Source of the DNA: Lamprocystis purpurea DSM 4197
GTDB taxonomy: Bacteria > Pseudomonadota > Gammaproteobacteria > Chromatiales > Chromatiaceae
DNA length: 64,000 nt
Reading direction: 5' to 3'
Assembly: GCF_000379525.1 (NCBI RefSeq)
Contig: NZ_KB902397.1
Coordinates: forward strand, 44,346 to 108,345
This document shows positions 53,002 through 62,322 of the stretch, piece by piece. A model generated the notes under the pieces. The model was not told where the DNA came from, made no database searches, and saw only the letters and a program-made list of their open reading frames with translations. How positions within the stretch are numbered: position 1 is the stretch's first letter; the number at the start of each line of letters is the position of its first letter. The translations under genes were made by a program, and so were the position numbers.

Positions 53002-53662
53002 ACCCCGCCAACTGCCGCCCCGCTCCGTACGACGCGCCCACCGCGGCGAGGATCGGCAGGCGCACTGCCGAACCGCGCTGACCATCCTGATGCTGCTGGC
53101 AATGCCGCTCACCCAGGCCGGCACCATCCCCACCGCCGACCCAAGCGCGCATGCACGGCTGCCGGCCCCCGCCTTGCCGATCACCATCGCACAAGCAGCC
53201 GTCGGCGAACCGCCGACCCCCTGGCTCGACGAGGTGCGCACGCAACGTCAAGCCGCCGAGGCGCGGCGCCAAGCCAACCGCGAGTCCTTCGAGGCCCGGC
53301 GTCGGGCGAATGATCCCTGGGGCGCGGCCCAACACGAGGCCTGGGAAGACAACGTCCAACGGCGCCGCGAGGCGCGCAAACAGCGCCTCGAGCAGGACCG
53401 GGGCTACTTTCGAGGGATGGGCCCAACCCTTGCCGACCCTTGGGTGGAGCCTTGGAGTGAAGTGACACCCAATACCGCGCCACGCGGATCCGCTGCCGCG
53501 GACACGGCGCCCCTCGGCGACCCGTTCCGGGCGGCCGACCTCAACCGCGGGGCACCGGCCTTGGTCCCCGGTGCCGCGGACCTGGAGGCACCGCCGCCCC
53601 CCCACACCCGGAGCTACACGCCCCAAGACTGGAACAACCTCTGGTATTTCCGCGGCTACTAA
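52988..53662 (+). CDS. Exported or membrane-anchored charged protein of unknown function
   Basis: A 224-residue protein overlapping the glnD end by 14 bases. After a basic N-terminus a hydrophobic segment (TALTILMLLAMPLTQAG, about 29-45) looks like a signal peptide or anchor. The rest is low-complexity: a strongly Arg/Glu/Ala-rich helix (RTQRQAAEARRQANRESFEARRRANDPWG...RRREARKQRLEQDR, about 77-140) that may be coiled coil, then a Pro/Ala-rich linker and a conserved-looking tail SYTPQDWNNLWYFRGY. Similar map-glnD-linked small proteins are not known to me. Function unknown. Confidence 0.7.
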   Translation: MPNLEPRQLPPRSVRRAHRGEDRQAHCRTALTILMLLAMPLTQAGTIPTADPSAHARLPAPALPITIAQAAVGEPPTPWLDEVRTQRQAAEARRQANRESFEARRRANDPWGAAQHEAWEDNVQRRREARKQRLEQDRGYFRGMGPTLADPWVEPWSEVTPNTAPRGSAAADTAPLGDPFRAADLNRGAPALVPGAADLEAPPPPHTRSYTPQDWNNLWYFRGY

Positions 53663-54033
53663 ACCTCGCCTAGTGACAATGGACTTGTTTCACTTATTGG
53701 CGAACGGTTCCTTTCATGAACATGCTTTCAAGGGGTTACGGGGTTCTGCCGGCATTTCTCCACCAGGGGGAGCATTGGGGTGCGCGCTCGCTCACCCCAA
53801 CGGTCATGATCGGCTCGCTCACCCCTGCCCATGAAAGTTCGGCTATCCTTAGCGGTGCCGAGCCGAAGGCACGACGCTATAGGCACCCACGGGGGTGGTG
53901 CTTGGCCGACCGCCGGATGCTCAGCAGGCTTCGTATCCGTATCGTGTCTCTTTGAGACGGCGAGGGGTGTGGTTATGCCACCGCCCGCCGGACTTTCACG
54001 GCAACCTACGCGCTCTCACCGAAAAAGAAGATG
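53663..54033. other. Intergenic region with unexplained structured segment
   Basis: No gene. 53837-53930 has stacked complementary blocks (GGTGCC / GGCACG, then GGCACC / GGTGGTGC, and GGCTTCGT-rich ends) that could fold as an RNA, but it fits no riboswitch class I know. A loose duplication of GCTCGCTCACCCC occurs at about 53788 and 53815. Confidence 0.35.
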
Positions 54034-54126
54034 CTCTCACAAAGACACAAAGACACAAAGACACGAAGAAGAAAAGAGCGATAAGAAGCCATGAAAGGCT
54101 CCTATATCTTTGTGTCTTTGTGAGAG
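54034..54126. repeat. Inverted-repeat element with CACAAAGACACAAAG arms
   Basis: Left arm CTCTCACAAAGACACAAAGA (54034-54053) continues with further CACAAAG units. The right arm (54104-54126) is TATCTTTGTGTCTTTGTGAGAG in essence, its exact complement. The same motif builds the element at 8270-8446. The centre is A-rich and non-coding. Confidence 0.8.
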
Positions 54127-54151
54127 GATTTCTTCTCTTTCTTCCGTTGAG

Positions 54152-54298
54152 ATGAAAGGCGCCGATGTGTTGCCGGACCTCAACGGCAACGGGGCCGCCG
54201 AGATCGCCGTGCTCGGCGAACGTGCTGTTGACAACAAACGCAACGTCTATATCCGGGACGCGGCCACCGGGGAACAGCTCCCGAAGGTCGGCTTCTAG
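54152..54298 (+). pseudogene. Fragment of an FG-GAP/VCBS-type repeat protein
   Basis: About 48 codons encode KGADVLPDLNGNGAAEIAVLGE...NVYIRDAATGEQLPKVGF, one unit of a calcium-binding integrin-like repeat (DLNGNGxxEIAVL). Nothing upstream but the inverted-repeat element, so it is a remnant of a larger gene rather than a protein. Its stop overlaps the end of the convergent VOC gene by four bases. Confidence 0.55.
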
Positions 54299-54708
54299 CC
54301 CCTGTCGGCCCCCGCGGAGCGGCACTCCGGGCCGTCGCGCACTTCCATGAACTCCAACGCATTGCCGTCCGGATCGCGGCAAAACAGCGCCCGCCGACCG
54401 GAGCGGCTCATGGTCGATGGGACCCCGGCGGCCGCGAGCCGGGCCAGCAAGGGCTCCAGGTCCGCAACCATCAGAGCGACATGACGATCGCGCCCGCCAT
54501 GGGCGGGCCGCCCCGCGACCGGATCGGGATTGGGCAATTCGAGCAGATGGATCTGGCACCTGCCGACCTGGAGCCAGACCCCAGGGAAGCCCAAATCCGG
54601 CCGCGTCGGGTCGACGCTGAGACCCAGCAGGTCACGGTAGAAGGCCAACGAGCGGGCGGTGTCGGCCACCAGCAGACTGGCATGGTGCAGATCGAAGATC
54701 AGCGGCAT
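54295..54708 (-). CDS. VOC-family (glyoxalase/dioxygenase fold) protein
   Basis: A 137-residue protein of the vicinal-oxygen-chelate superfamily: DLHHASLLVADTARSLAFYRDLLGLSVD, WLQVGRCQIHLLEL, HVALMVADLEPLLARLAAAGV, and FCRDPDGNALEFMEV. Metal ligands expected at His9 in HHAS, Glu in LLEL, His in RHVAL and Glu in LEFMEV are all present, so it should bind metal. The substrate cannot be told. The last residues (CRSAGADRG) look like an unconserved tail. Convergent with the pseudogene fragment. Confidence 0.9.
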   Translation of the reverse strand: MPLIFDLHHASLLVADTARSLAFYRDLLGLSVDPTRPDLGFPGVWLQVGRCQIHLLELPNPDPVAGRPAHGGRDRHVALMVADLEPLLARLAAAGVPSTMSRSGRRALFCRDPDGNALEFMEVRDGPECRSAGADRG

Positions 54709-54917
54709 CGGTCCTCCGCGGCATAGAGCCGGTATCAGGCTTGGCCTATACTAGCGCCTTTTCGTTGCACCGCAGTTGCCGCGTTCCGCGCCGCTGCGTC
54801 ATGCGGACCGGTACCCAAGTTGAAAAATCCTGCTGCTTTCGGCGTTATCACGGTTTGGCGCGACCCCCAGACGCGGCCATGCGCCATCCCTGGCGACACG
54901 CTGCCGGTGCCGGCCCA

Positions 54918-56114
54918 ATGAACCCCGGCATCGCCCAGCTCCAGCCTTACCCGTTCGAGAAACTGGCCGCGCTCAAGGCCGGCTGCGAACCGCCGCGCAC
55001 GTTGGAGCCGATCGCGCTCTACATCGGCGAGCCGCGTCACCCGACCCCCTCGCTGATCACCGAAGCGCTGATCGCCCATCTGCACGGCCTGGCCGTCTAC
55101 CCGAGCACGCGCGGCCTGCCGGCCCTGCGTCAAGCCATCGCCGACTGGCTCACCGGACGCTTCGCGCTCCCCGCGGGGTCGCTGGACCCGGAGCGCCAGA
55201 TTCTGCCGGTCAACGGCACCCGCGAGGCCCTGTTCGCCATCGCCCAGGCCGTGGTCGACCCCAGCCGCGCGCCCTTGGTGCTGATGCCCAACCCCTTCTA
55301 TCAGATCTACGAGGGCGCGGCCCTGCTCGCGGGGGCGCAACCGCACTTCCTGCCCTGTCTGCCCGAGAACGGGTTCTTCCCGGACTTCGCGTCGGTCGAT
55401 GCCGCCACCTGGGACCGCTGCCGGTTGCTCTATCTGTGCTCCCCGGCCAACCCGAGCGGTGCCGTGCTCGATCTGGACAGCTTAAGCCGCCTGATCGAAC
55501 TGGCCCAGGCCCATGATTTCGTGATCGCCTCGGACGAGTGTTATGCGGAACTCTATCTGGACGAGTCGACCCCCCCACCGGGCCTGTTGCAGGCCGCGGC
55601 GGCGCTGGGCAATACGCAATTCACCGGCTGCATCTGCTTTCACAGTCTGTCGAAGCGCTCCAACGCGCCGGGGCTGCGCTCCGGATTCGTCGCCGGGGAT
55701 GCGCGACTGATCGAGCAGTTCTACGCCTACCGGACCTACCACGGCTGCGCCATGCCGCTGCCGACCCAACATGCGAGTCTCGCCGCCTGGTCGGACGAGG
55801 CCCATGTGCGCGCCAACCGCGCGCTGTATCGCGAGAAGTTCGCCGCGGTCGTCGAGCTGCTGGCGCCGGTCCTGCCGGTCGAGGCCCCGGCCGCCGGCTT
55901 TTATCTGTGGCCGCGGACGCCGATCCCGGACACCGACTTCGTGCGCCGGTTGTTCGCGGAGCAAAACGTCACCCTGCTGCCGGGGAGTTTCCTGTCCCGC
56001 CCACATAATGGGCAGGACCCGGGAGCCAACCGGGTACGCATCGCCCTGGTTCCGCCCCTGGATGAGTGCGTGGAGGCCGCCTGGCGGATCCGCCGCTTCG
56101 TCGAGGGGCTGTGA
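54918..56114 (+). CDS. dapC: Succinyldiaminopimelate transaminase
   Basis: PLP aminotransferase of the succinylase branch of lysine/meso-DAP synthesis. 398 residues, class I/II fold. PLP lysine Lys246 is in CFHSLSKRSNAPGLRSG. Others: GEPRHPTPSLITEAL, NGTREALFAIAQ, MPNPFYQIYEGAALLAGA, CSPANPSGAVLD, DECYAELYLDE, and the C-terminal Arg in NRVRIAL. ATG 54918 is chosen; the frame is open upstream for 59 codons without family likeness. MITE copy 5 begins a few bases after the stop. With dapD and dapE it gives the local lysine set. Confidence 0.95.
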   Translation: MNPGIAQLQPYPFEKLAALKAGCEPPRTLEPIALYIGEPRHPTPSLITEALIAHLHGLAVYPSTRGLPALRQAIADWLTGRFALPAGSLDPERQILPVNGTREALFAIAQAVVDPSRAPLVLMPNPFYQIYEGAALLAGAQPHFLPCLPENGFFPDFASVDAATWDRCRLLYLCSPANPSGAVLDLDSLSRLIELAQAHDFVIASDECYAELYLDESTPPPGLLQAAAALGNTQFTGCICFHSLSKRSNAPGLRSGFVAGDARLIEQFYAYRTYHGCAMPLPTQHASLAAWSDEAHVRANRALYREKFAAVVELLAPVLPVEAPAAGFYLWPRTPIPDTDFVRRLFAEQNVTLLPGSFLSRPHNGQDPGANRVRIALVPPLDECVEAAWRIRRFVEGL

Positions 56115-56120
56115 GCCGGC

Positions 56121-56283
56121 TGCGAGGCTGATGGTGGATGCGCTGCGCTTATCCACCCTACAAAAGCGGCTGCGCCGTAGGGTGGATAAGGCGCGCCGCC
56201 TGGTGTCAGGGACCCGGCACCGCGGTCGAGCGCGCCGCATCCACCTAGATCCCGCGCGATGCCGCCAAAATTTGGAATTGCTG
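56121..56283 (+). mobile_element. MITE-like element, copy 5 (left-truncated)
   Basis: The right 163 bp of the 206-bp element, from GCGAGGCTGATGGTGGATG to AAAATTTGGAATTGCTG. About 43 bp including the left terminal repeat are missing, so dapC ends almost flush with the break. The right terminal repeat has one mismatch (CCAAAATTTGG). Right flank is GTCAAAGCC, with no left duplicate visible. Confidence 0.85.
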
Positions 56284-56378
56284 GTCAAAGCCGGCAGCTG
56301 ACCGCTGGAAGCTGAAATGATCCTGTAAGATGACGCCCTAACCTTTTTCCTAACTACATTGGATCTGCCGGAGCCACT

Positions 56379-57200
<822 letters not shown>

Positions 57201-57218
57201 GCGGCCAGCGGTCAGTCA

Positions 57219-57563
57219 ATGATCACCCTCTACGGCATCACCAACTGCGATACCATCAAGCGGGCGCGCCGCTGGCTGGCGCTGCACGGCGTCGACTACC
57301 GCTTTCATGACTATCGCAAGGATGGACTGACCGAGACGCAATTGCGTGCCTGGGTGGATGAATTGGGCTGGGACGCCCTGCTCAATCGCCGCGGCACGAC
57401 CTGGCGCACGCTGCCGGACGCGGCGCGAGAGGGGATCGACCAGGAATCCGCGATCCACATCATGCTGGAGCACCCGTCCAGCATTCGCCGACCCCTGCTC
57501 GATACCGGGGAGACCCGCGCGCTGGGGTTTTCCGAGTCCACCTATACGGAGCTGCTGGGCTGA
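57219..57563 (+). CDS. ArsC/Spx-family protein (YffB-like)
   Basis: A 114-residue thioredoxin-fold protein of the ArsC/Spx superfamily. It keeps a single cysteine in [19 protein letters not shown], without a second cysteine of a CXXC. Blocks [40 protein letters not shown] match YffB. YffB binds glutathione but has no known reaction; arsenate reduction is doubtful. It lies between dapD and dapE, the arrangement seen in several gammaproteobacteria, and overlaps dapE by one base (TGATG). Confidence 0.92.
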   Translation: MITLYGITNCDTIKRARRWLALHGVDYRFHDYRKDGLTETQLRAWVDELGWDALLNRRGTTWRTLPDAAREGIDQESAIHIMLEHPSSIRRPLLDTGETRALGFSESTYTELLG

Positions 57564-58696
57564 TGTCCGACACCCTCGACCTGGCCCGCGCACTGATCCG
57601 CCGGCCATCGGTAACCCCCGTCGACGCGGGTTGCCAGGATCTGATGGCCGAACGCCTGGCCGCGGTCGGTTTCCGGATCGAGCCCATGCCGTTCGGCGAG
57701 GTGACCAATCTGTGGGCGCGCCGCGGCCAGTCCGGTCCGCTGTTCTGCTTCGCCGGCCACACCGACGTGGTCCCGCCCGGACCGCTGGCCGACTGGGCCA
57801 GCGACCCCTTCGATCCGCAGATCCGCGAGGGGATGCTCTACGGCCGGGGGGCCGCCGACATGAAGGGCTCACTGGCCGCCATGGTCACCGCCGCCGAGCA
57901 TTTCGTCGCCGCCCACCCGCACCATCTTGGCTCCATCGCCTTCCTGATCACCAGCGACGAGGAGGGCATCGCCACCGAGGGGACCGTCAAGGTCGTGGAA
58001 ACCCTCGCGGCACGCGGCGAGCAGATCGACTATTGTCTGGTGGGCGAGCCCTCCAGCCTGGAGCAACTCGGCGACTGTCTCAAGGTCGGGCGTCGCGGCA
58101 GCCTGACCGGGCTCTTGACGGTGCACGGCAAGCAGGGCCATGTGGCCTATCCGCAGCGCGCCAACAACCCCTTCCACGCCTGTGTCGGCGCCCTCGCCGC
58201 CCTGTGCGCCGAGGTCTGGGACCAGGGCAACGCGCACTTTCCGCCGACCAGCTTCCAGATCGCCAATCTGAACATGGGCACCGGGGCCGACAACGTGATC
58301 CCCGGCCGACTCACCGCCCAGTTCAACCTGCGCTTCTCCACCGAATTGACGGCCGAGCGGATCGAAACCCGGGTGCGCCGCCTGCTCGACGCCGGCGGCT
58401 TCCACTATGATCTGACCTGGCGCCTCTCGGGCAACCCCTTCCTCACCCCGGCCGGAGAACTGGTCGCCGCCACCGCCGCGGCAATCACCGCGGTGACCGG
58501 GATCGCGACGCAGCCATCCACCACCGGCGGCACCTCCGACGGGCGTTTCATCGCCCCCACCGGCGCCCAGGTCGTGGAGTTCGGCCCGCGCAATGCCACC
58601 ATCCACCAGGTGGACGAATGCGTCAGCGTCGCCGACCTGGACCAACTGTCAGTCATTTACCAGCGCATTCTCGAACGACTGCTCGGGCGGCCGTGA
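57563..58696 (+). CDS. dapE: Succinyl-diaminopimelate desuccinylase
   Basis: Zinc-dependent M20 hydrolase yielding LL-diaminopimelate. 377 residues. Metal ligands: His66 and Asp68 in [11 protein letters not shown], Asp in [13 protein letters not shown], Glu in TSDEEG and Glu in VGEPSS, and a histidine at NATIHQVDE near the end. The dimerisation domain is in place. Start overlaps the upstream gene (TGATG). Last gene of the dapC-dapD-yffB-dapE set. Confidence 0.98.
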   Translation: MSDTLDLARALIRRPSVTPVDAGCQDLMAERLAAVGFRIEPMPFGEVTNLWARRGQSGPLFCFAGHTDVVPPGPLADWASDPFDPQIREGMLYGRGAADMKGSLAAMVTAAEHFVAAHPHHLGSIAFLITSDEEGIATEGTVKVVETLAARGEQIDYCLVGEPSSLEQLGDCLKVGRRGSLTGLLTVHGKQGHVAYPQRANNPFHACVGALAALCAEVWDQGNAHFPPTSFQIANLNMGTGADNVIPGRLTAQFNLRFSTELTAERIETRVRRLLDAGGFHYDLTWRLSGNPFLTPAGELVAATAAAITAVTGIATQPSTTGGTSDGRFIAPTGAQVVEFGPRNATIHQVDECVSVADLDQLSVIYQRILERLLGRP

Positions 58697-58831
58697 TCAT
58701 CGTTTCGGCCGGCAATGCGCCGTTGCAGTCCAAGGCGTCAGCCTTGGCCTGCCGATCCCAGGCTGAAGCCTGGGACTCCAGCCGGCCGGAGCCATGACCA
58801 AGGCCCGGTGAACCATGAAGAACCTTCCCCA
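58697..58831. repeat. Inverted-repeat element, second copy of 30168-30298
   Basis: 58727-58779 is an imperfect stem (AGTCCAAGGC...CCTGGGACT type arms) with the CAGCCTTGG / CCAGGCTGAAGCC core of the 30208 element. Flanks such as GATCATCGTT and CCGGAGCCATGACC are shared in inverse orientation. Nothing coding. Confidence 0.7.
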
Positions 58832-59908
58832 ATGATCGCCATCCGGCCGGGTACCGACGCCGACCGCCCGCAGATCGTCGAGCGGATCGCCGAGGTCTTC
58901 GGCCACGCGCAGGCGCAGCGTGCCGAGCGCCTGTGGGACTGGCAATGGCATCAGGACCCGCGGCTGCCGACACCGGGTTACCGGGGGATGGTCGCCGACT
59001 GGCGGGGTCGGATCATCGGCAATCTGAGTACCACCCCCGCCGGACTCCATCTCGGCGGCGCACCGGTGAGCGCGCACTGGTGCTTCGACGTCCTGGTCCA
59101 CTGGGGCTTGATGCGCCAGGCACTCAAGGAGCACCGACGCAGCGCCCCGGCCGACGCCCCCGACCTCTCAGGCGGCATCGCGGCAGCACTCCTGGACCAG
59201 GCCGCAGCGGGTCAGATCCAACTCGCCAAGCATATCTCAGACCCCATGATGGTCATCCTGGAGCGGATTGGATTCACGGCCATGGGCGCGAGCGGGTCCT
59301 TGCACCGTCGGGTGTCGCTCAAACACACCCTGGGGCGGGCACTCGGACAGCGCCTGGGCGGCCTGATCGGCAGCCTGGCTGACCTGGCCCTGCCGCGCGG
59401 TGCCAAACCCCGACTCCCGGTCGAGGTGCTGACGGGCGCCTTCGACGCGCGTTTCGATCACCTCTGGGATACCGTGCACCCGCTCTACCCGGCCATCTGT
59501 CGGCGCGACGCCCAAACCCTCAACTGGCGTTACCGTCGGCATCCCGAGAGCGACCATTACCAAGTCCTGACCACCGGCGATGGCGCCCGACTGCGCGGCT
59601 ATGCCGTACTGCTCACCTACACCAAGGGGCAGCGGCGCTGGGCCAAGATCGTCGACTTGCTGACCGCACCGGGAGATCGCGAGGCGATCGACGCATTGAC
59701 GGCCGGCGCGCTGTGCGCGCTGCGCACCTGGCGGGCGGAACGGGTCGAGGTCTTTGCCTGCGGCGACGGGACCGCGGCGCTCTTTCAATCCATGGGGTTT
59801 GTTCCGCGGCTCACCAAATCCGACCGGCCGCAACCGCTCATGGTCCGGGCGCTGCCGGCCGCTGCCGCGGGGATCTATGTCACCCAGGGGGATGGGGATG
59901 GTGGATGA
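58832..59908 (+). CDS. GNAT-type acetyltransferase-like protein
   Basis: A 358-residue soluble protein. The N-terminal third reads like a GNAT fold: IAIRPGTDADRPQIVERIAEVFGHA, WDWQWHQDPRLP, RGMVADWRGRIIGNLSTTP, then DLSGGIAAALLDQAAAGQ. A second half (from about 190) repeats a similar plan: FDARFDHLWDTVHPLYPAICRRDAQTLNWRYRRHPESDHYQVL and RGYAVLLTYTKGQRRWAKIVDLLTAPGDREAIDALTAGALCAL, ending with CGDGTAALFQSMGFVPR. This double-GNAT layout occurs in exopolysaccharide clusters. Here its neighbour is a glycan-related propeller protein. Substrate unknown. Confidence 0.75.
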   Translation: MIAIRPGTDADRPQIVERIAEVFGHAQAQRAERLWDWQWHQDPRLPTPGYRGMVADWRGRIIGNLSTTPAGLHLGGAPVSAHWCFDVLVHWGLMRQALKEHRRSAPADAPDLSGGIAAALLDQAAAGQIQLAKHISDPMMVILERIGFTAMGASGSLHRRVSLKHTLGRALGQRLGGLIGSLADLALPRGAKPRLPVEVLTGAFDARFDHLWDTVHPLYPAICRRDAQTLNWRYRRHPESDHYQVLTTGDGARLRGYAVLLTYTKGQRRWAKIVDLLTAPGDREAIDALTAGALCALRTWRAERVEVFACGDGTAALFQSMGFVPRLTKSDRPQPLMVRALPAAAAGIYVTQGDGDGG

Positions 59909-60234
59909 GCCTGAAACGCGTTGTCGTATTCGTAATCGAGTTCGGTTGATGATCTTCGCGCGGGCCTTCATCATCATTCCGGCCGCAAGAAAACCGGAGG
60001 TCGAGGCTTTAGCCGGTCGACTCCGCGTCTGGGCGGCCCTCGTCCGGCTAACGGCCATGGAAAGAAGATCAGCCACCCCGGAAGATGGATGTCCCCCGTG
60101 GGAGCGGCGTCCCGCCGCGATACGGTGCCGCGGTGACCTCGAACGGTAGGGTTACGCGCCCGGCCCCGTCGCGGCGGGACGCCGCTCCCACAGGGTCGTT
60201 GCGCGACTTTCACGGTAAAGCTTCGACCTCCAGT
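59909..60234. repeat. Repeat-filled gap, long palindromic element copy B
   Basis: GGAGGTCGAGGCTT (59996) and AAGCTTCGACCTCC (about 60218) face each other and frame the second copy of the 35191 palindrome. The stem here is 60098-60120 with 60169-60191. The downstream TTTCACGGTAAAGCTTCGACC is shared with copy A. The next gene starts immediately after the repeat. Confidence 0.8.
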
Positions 60235-61254
60235 ATGAACGGTTCCTTGCCACCTTGGCACGAGCAATTTCTGGATATAGGTGACACGTTGACCCCGTTC
60301 AAGAGCATCTATCAGACCCTCGCGCGCGGCCTACAGAAGCGCCGTGACGCCCGCGTCGAGCGCACCCATTGGCCCCAGTGGTTCCTGCTGCTCGGGGAAC
60401 GCGAGCGGTCGCACTGGAGCGCCCCGGACCCGGCGGGGCTCAAGCCGCTCTATCCGCCAGCCGATCGCTTCTGGGCCGACCCGTTCGCCTGGTCCGAGGG
60501 CGGACGGCGCTTCATCTACCTGGAAGAGTACCCACTGCACACGGCTAGAGGACGCATCAGCGCCCTGGAGATCGGCGCGGACCTCGAACCCCTGGGTCCG
60601 GCCGTCCCGGTGATCGATGAGGAACGCCATCTCTCCTATCCCTTCCTGTTCCGCTTCGCGGGTAATCTCTATCTGGTCCCCGAGAGCGCCGCCTCGCGCC
60701 GCGTCGATCTCTACCGCTGCGACCGCTTCCCGTTCGGCTGGACCAGGGTGGGCACCCTGCTCGCGGACATTCAGGCGGCCGATGCCACCCTGTTCGAACA
60801 TCAGGGCCGGTGGTGGCTCTTCTGCTCGGCCCGCCAGGGTAAGGCGCGGCTCAACAACGCGCTCTTTGCCTTTCATGCCGATTCACCCATCAGCGACCGC
60901 TGGACAGCCCATCCAGGCAACCCGCTGGTGCTCGACTACGCGGGCGCACGGCCCGGTGGACGGGTCTTCGTCGATGACCAGGGCCGTCTGCTGCGCCCGG
61001 TGCAGCACTCGGTTCCGCGCTATGGTTACGGACTCGGCCTCAACGAGGTGTTGGAACTGACGCCCGAGCGCTTCCGCGAGCGGCCGGTCTGGCACGCCAC
61101 GGGTGCGGCGGCCGGCGGCTGGCGCGCCCTGCATCACCTTGACTGGCATCAGGGGCTGATGGTCATGGACGCGCAACGCCTGATCCCGCGGCCGGCGCCG
61201 GGGACGCCGACGAAGCAGGCCGAGGACACTGAGCGTGCGCCCCGGCCTTCCTGA
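60235..61254 (+). CDS. Five-bladed-propeller protein, glycan/GINT1-N-terminal-like
   Basis: A 339-residue soluble protein. From about residue 55 it has the repeated pattern of a five-bladed propeller of the glycoside-hydrolase 43/32 clan: FWADPFAWSEGGRRFIYLEEYPL, LSYPFLFRFAGNLYLVPESA, DATLFEHQGRWWLFCSARQG, NPLVLDYAGARPGGRVFVDDQGRLLRPVQ. This resembles the N-terminal domain of glucosamine inositolphosphorylceramide transferase and bacterial formyltransferase-like fusions. No catalytic partner domain is attached. The ATG lies only a base or two after a repeat element and has no ribosome-binding site, so the start is uncertain and the N-terminus may have been cut. Probably involved in surface-glycan synthesis; inference. 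Confidence 0.7.
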   Translation: MNGSLPPWHEQFLDIGDTLTPFKSIYQTLARGLQKRRDARVERTHWPQWFLLLGERERSHWSAPDPAGLKPLYPPADRFWADPFAWSEGGRRFIYLEEYPLHTARGRISALEIGADLEPLGPAVPVIDEERHLSYPFLFRFAGNLYLVPESAASRRVDLYRCDRFPFGWTRVGTLLADIQAADATLFEHQGRWWLFCSARQGKARLNNALFAFHADSPISDRWTAHPGNPLVLDYAGARPGGRVFVDDQGRLLRPVQHSVPRYGYGLGLNEVLELTPERFRERPVWHATGAAAGGWRALHHLDWHQGLMVMDAQRLIPRPAPGTPTKQAEDTERAPRPS

Positions 61255-61341
61255 TGCGGAGCCTTCATCGCAGAGCCCTAGTGGTTCCGGCATCGGCGGG
61301 CTTGGGGCAAAGTATCCGTTCGCGCCCGCGCGGCCGGCGCT

Positions 61342-61569
61342 TCATACGGACTCCCGGAATCCCCGCACCTCCTCCAGTATCTCCCGATGACTGCGGCGCG
61401 TGATCGTCAGGGTCTCGGCCCGGTCGAGGATCTCAGCGAGTCGCGCCCACTGGGGGGACAGGCGCTCATCCTCGTCCTCGACGATCACGCGCACCTGCCT
61501 GTCGCGGTAGCGGTCCGGCAATTTTGCAGTCACTACGCCGTCGAGCGAGACTTTGACCTCAATCTGCAT
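61342..61569 (-). CDS. Small antitoxin-like protein, orphan
   Basis: A 75-residue protein: a short beta-rich N-terminus (QIEVKVSLDGVVTAKLPDRYRDRQVRVIVEDED) resembling antitoxin DNA-binding arms, and a charged helix to the end (WARLAEILDRAETLTITRRSHREILEEVRGF). Proteins of this plan usually precede a PIN-domain or RelE toxin. No toxin gene follows: the next frame on this strand is missing and 87 bases downstream a plus-strand gene ends. It may be a remnant or a stand-alone regulator. Family unsure. Confidence 0.6.
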   Translation of the reverse strand: MQIEVKVSLDGVVTAKLPDRYRDRQVRVIVEDEDERLSPQWARLAEILDRAETLTITRRSHREILEEVRGFRESV

Positions 61570-61929
61570 GTGGCACCTCGTTAAATCAAAGAGAGTGGTT
61601 TCGTCGATGCGCCGCGCTTATCCACCGATAGACATCTTCACTCGTTCCTAAGCTCCGCATGGGAAGGCGGTACGCAAAGCTCCGCTTTGTGTCATTGGTT
61701 CCGAAAGCAGCGCTTTCGCGACCGCGCGCCTAAGCCGAGCTTGGGTACGAGGGAAAAAACCCAGGAGTCCGCGGGCGCCGAAAGACCGGGCTTGGGCCTG
61801 GCGTCATCGATTAGCTTCAGACTCGCGGCGAGTGCTTCACTTGTTCCGAATGAAGTCATGACTTTAGAGATGACGTCTCTAGTCTATCGCTGTTTTCCGC
61901 TCCAAGTCGAATCCGCGACCGTGTGACTG
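61570..61929. other. Intergenic region with several short hairpins
   Basis: Small perfect stems such as CAAAGCTCCGCTTTG (about 61675), GAAAGCAGCGCTTTC (about 61703) and AGAGATGACGTCTCT (about 61866) recur. They look like short palindromic repeats, not terminators. No gene seen. Confidence 0.45.
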
Positions 61930-62166
61930 ATGCGGGCGTTGCGCACCGACCCGCTGGCGTCCTGGGAGACCCGGCTGCGCCTGCGTGGGCAATTGGCCTT
62001 GCACCAATTGCCGGAGCGTGCGGGGGGCGTCTACACCGCGCTCTTTGATCGCTGCCGAGACCGCTTGGAGGAGGAGGACCTTGGCGCCCTGGCGCAGTGG
62101 CGGTGCAGCGCGACCGGCCAAGACATCCTGGACATCCTCGACGCGCAGGGTTGGGGCCTCGTTTGA
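61930..62166 (+). CDS. Small hypothetical protein
   Basis: A 78-residue frame, RALRTDPLASWETRLRLRGQLALHQLPERAGGVYTALFDRCRDRLEEEDLGALAQWRCSATGQDILDILDAQGWGLV in outline: helical, amphipathic, two cysteines, no signal peptide. It has no recognised family and no clear ribosome-binding site. Coding-like composition is moderate. It may be real, as it lies between two repeats with no other gene. Confidence 0.4.
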   Translation: MRALRTDPLASWETRLRLRGQLALHQLPERAGGVYTALFDRCRDRLEEEDLGALAQWRCSATGQDILDILDAQGWGLV

Positions 62167-62322
62167 GCCAATGCCGATGTATCCCATCCACAACCGCCCC
62201 GCCCTGCCATCGTGCGGCCGCGACGCGGTTCCGCGGTACAATTGGGTGTTGGCTTTACCGCCAGACCGCGTCACGACCGGAGGCCGCGCCCACGGGCAAC
62301 CACCACCTACCCGCTTGGAGAC

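Noticed and set aside
53837..53930. Known riboswitch (cyclic-di-GMP, cobalamin or guanidine types)
   Set aside because: The invariant cores of these classes are absent, so only an unexplained structured segment is reported.
57219..57563. Arsenate reductase
   Set aside because: The protein is YffB-like with one cysteine and lies in a dap cluster with no ars genes; calling it an arsenate reductase would be overreach.
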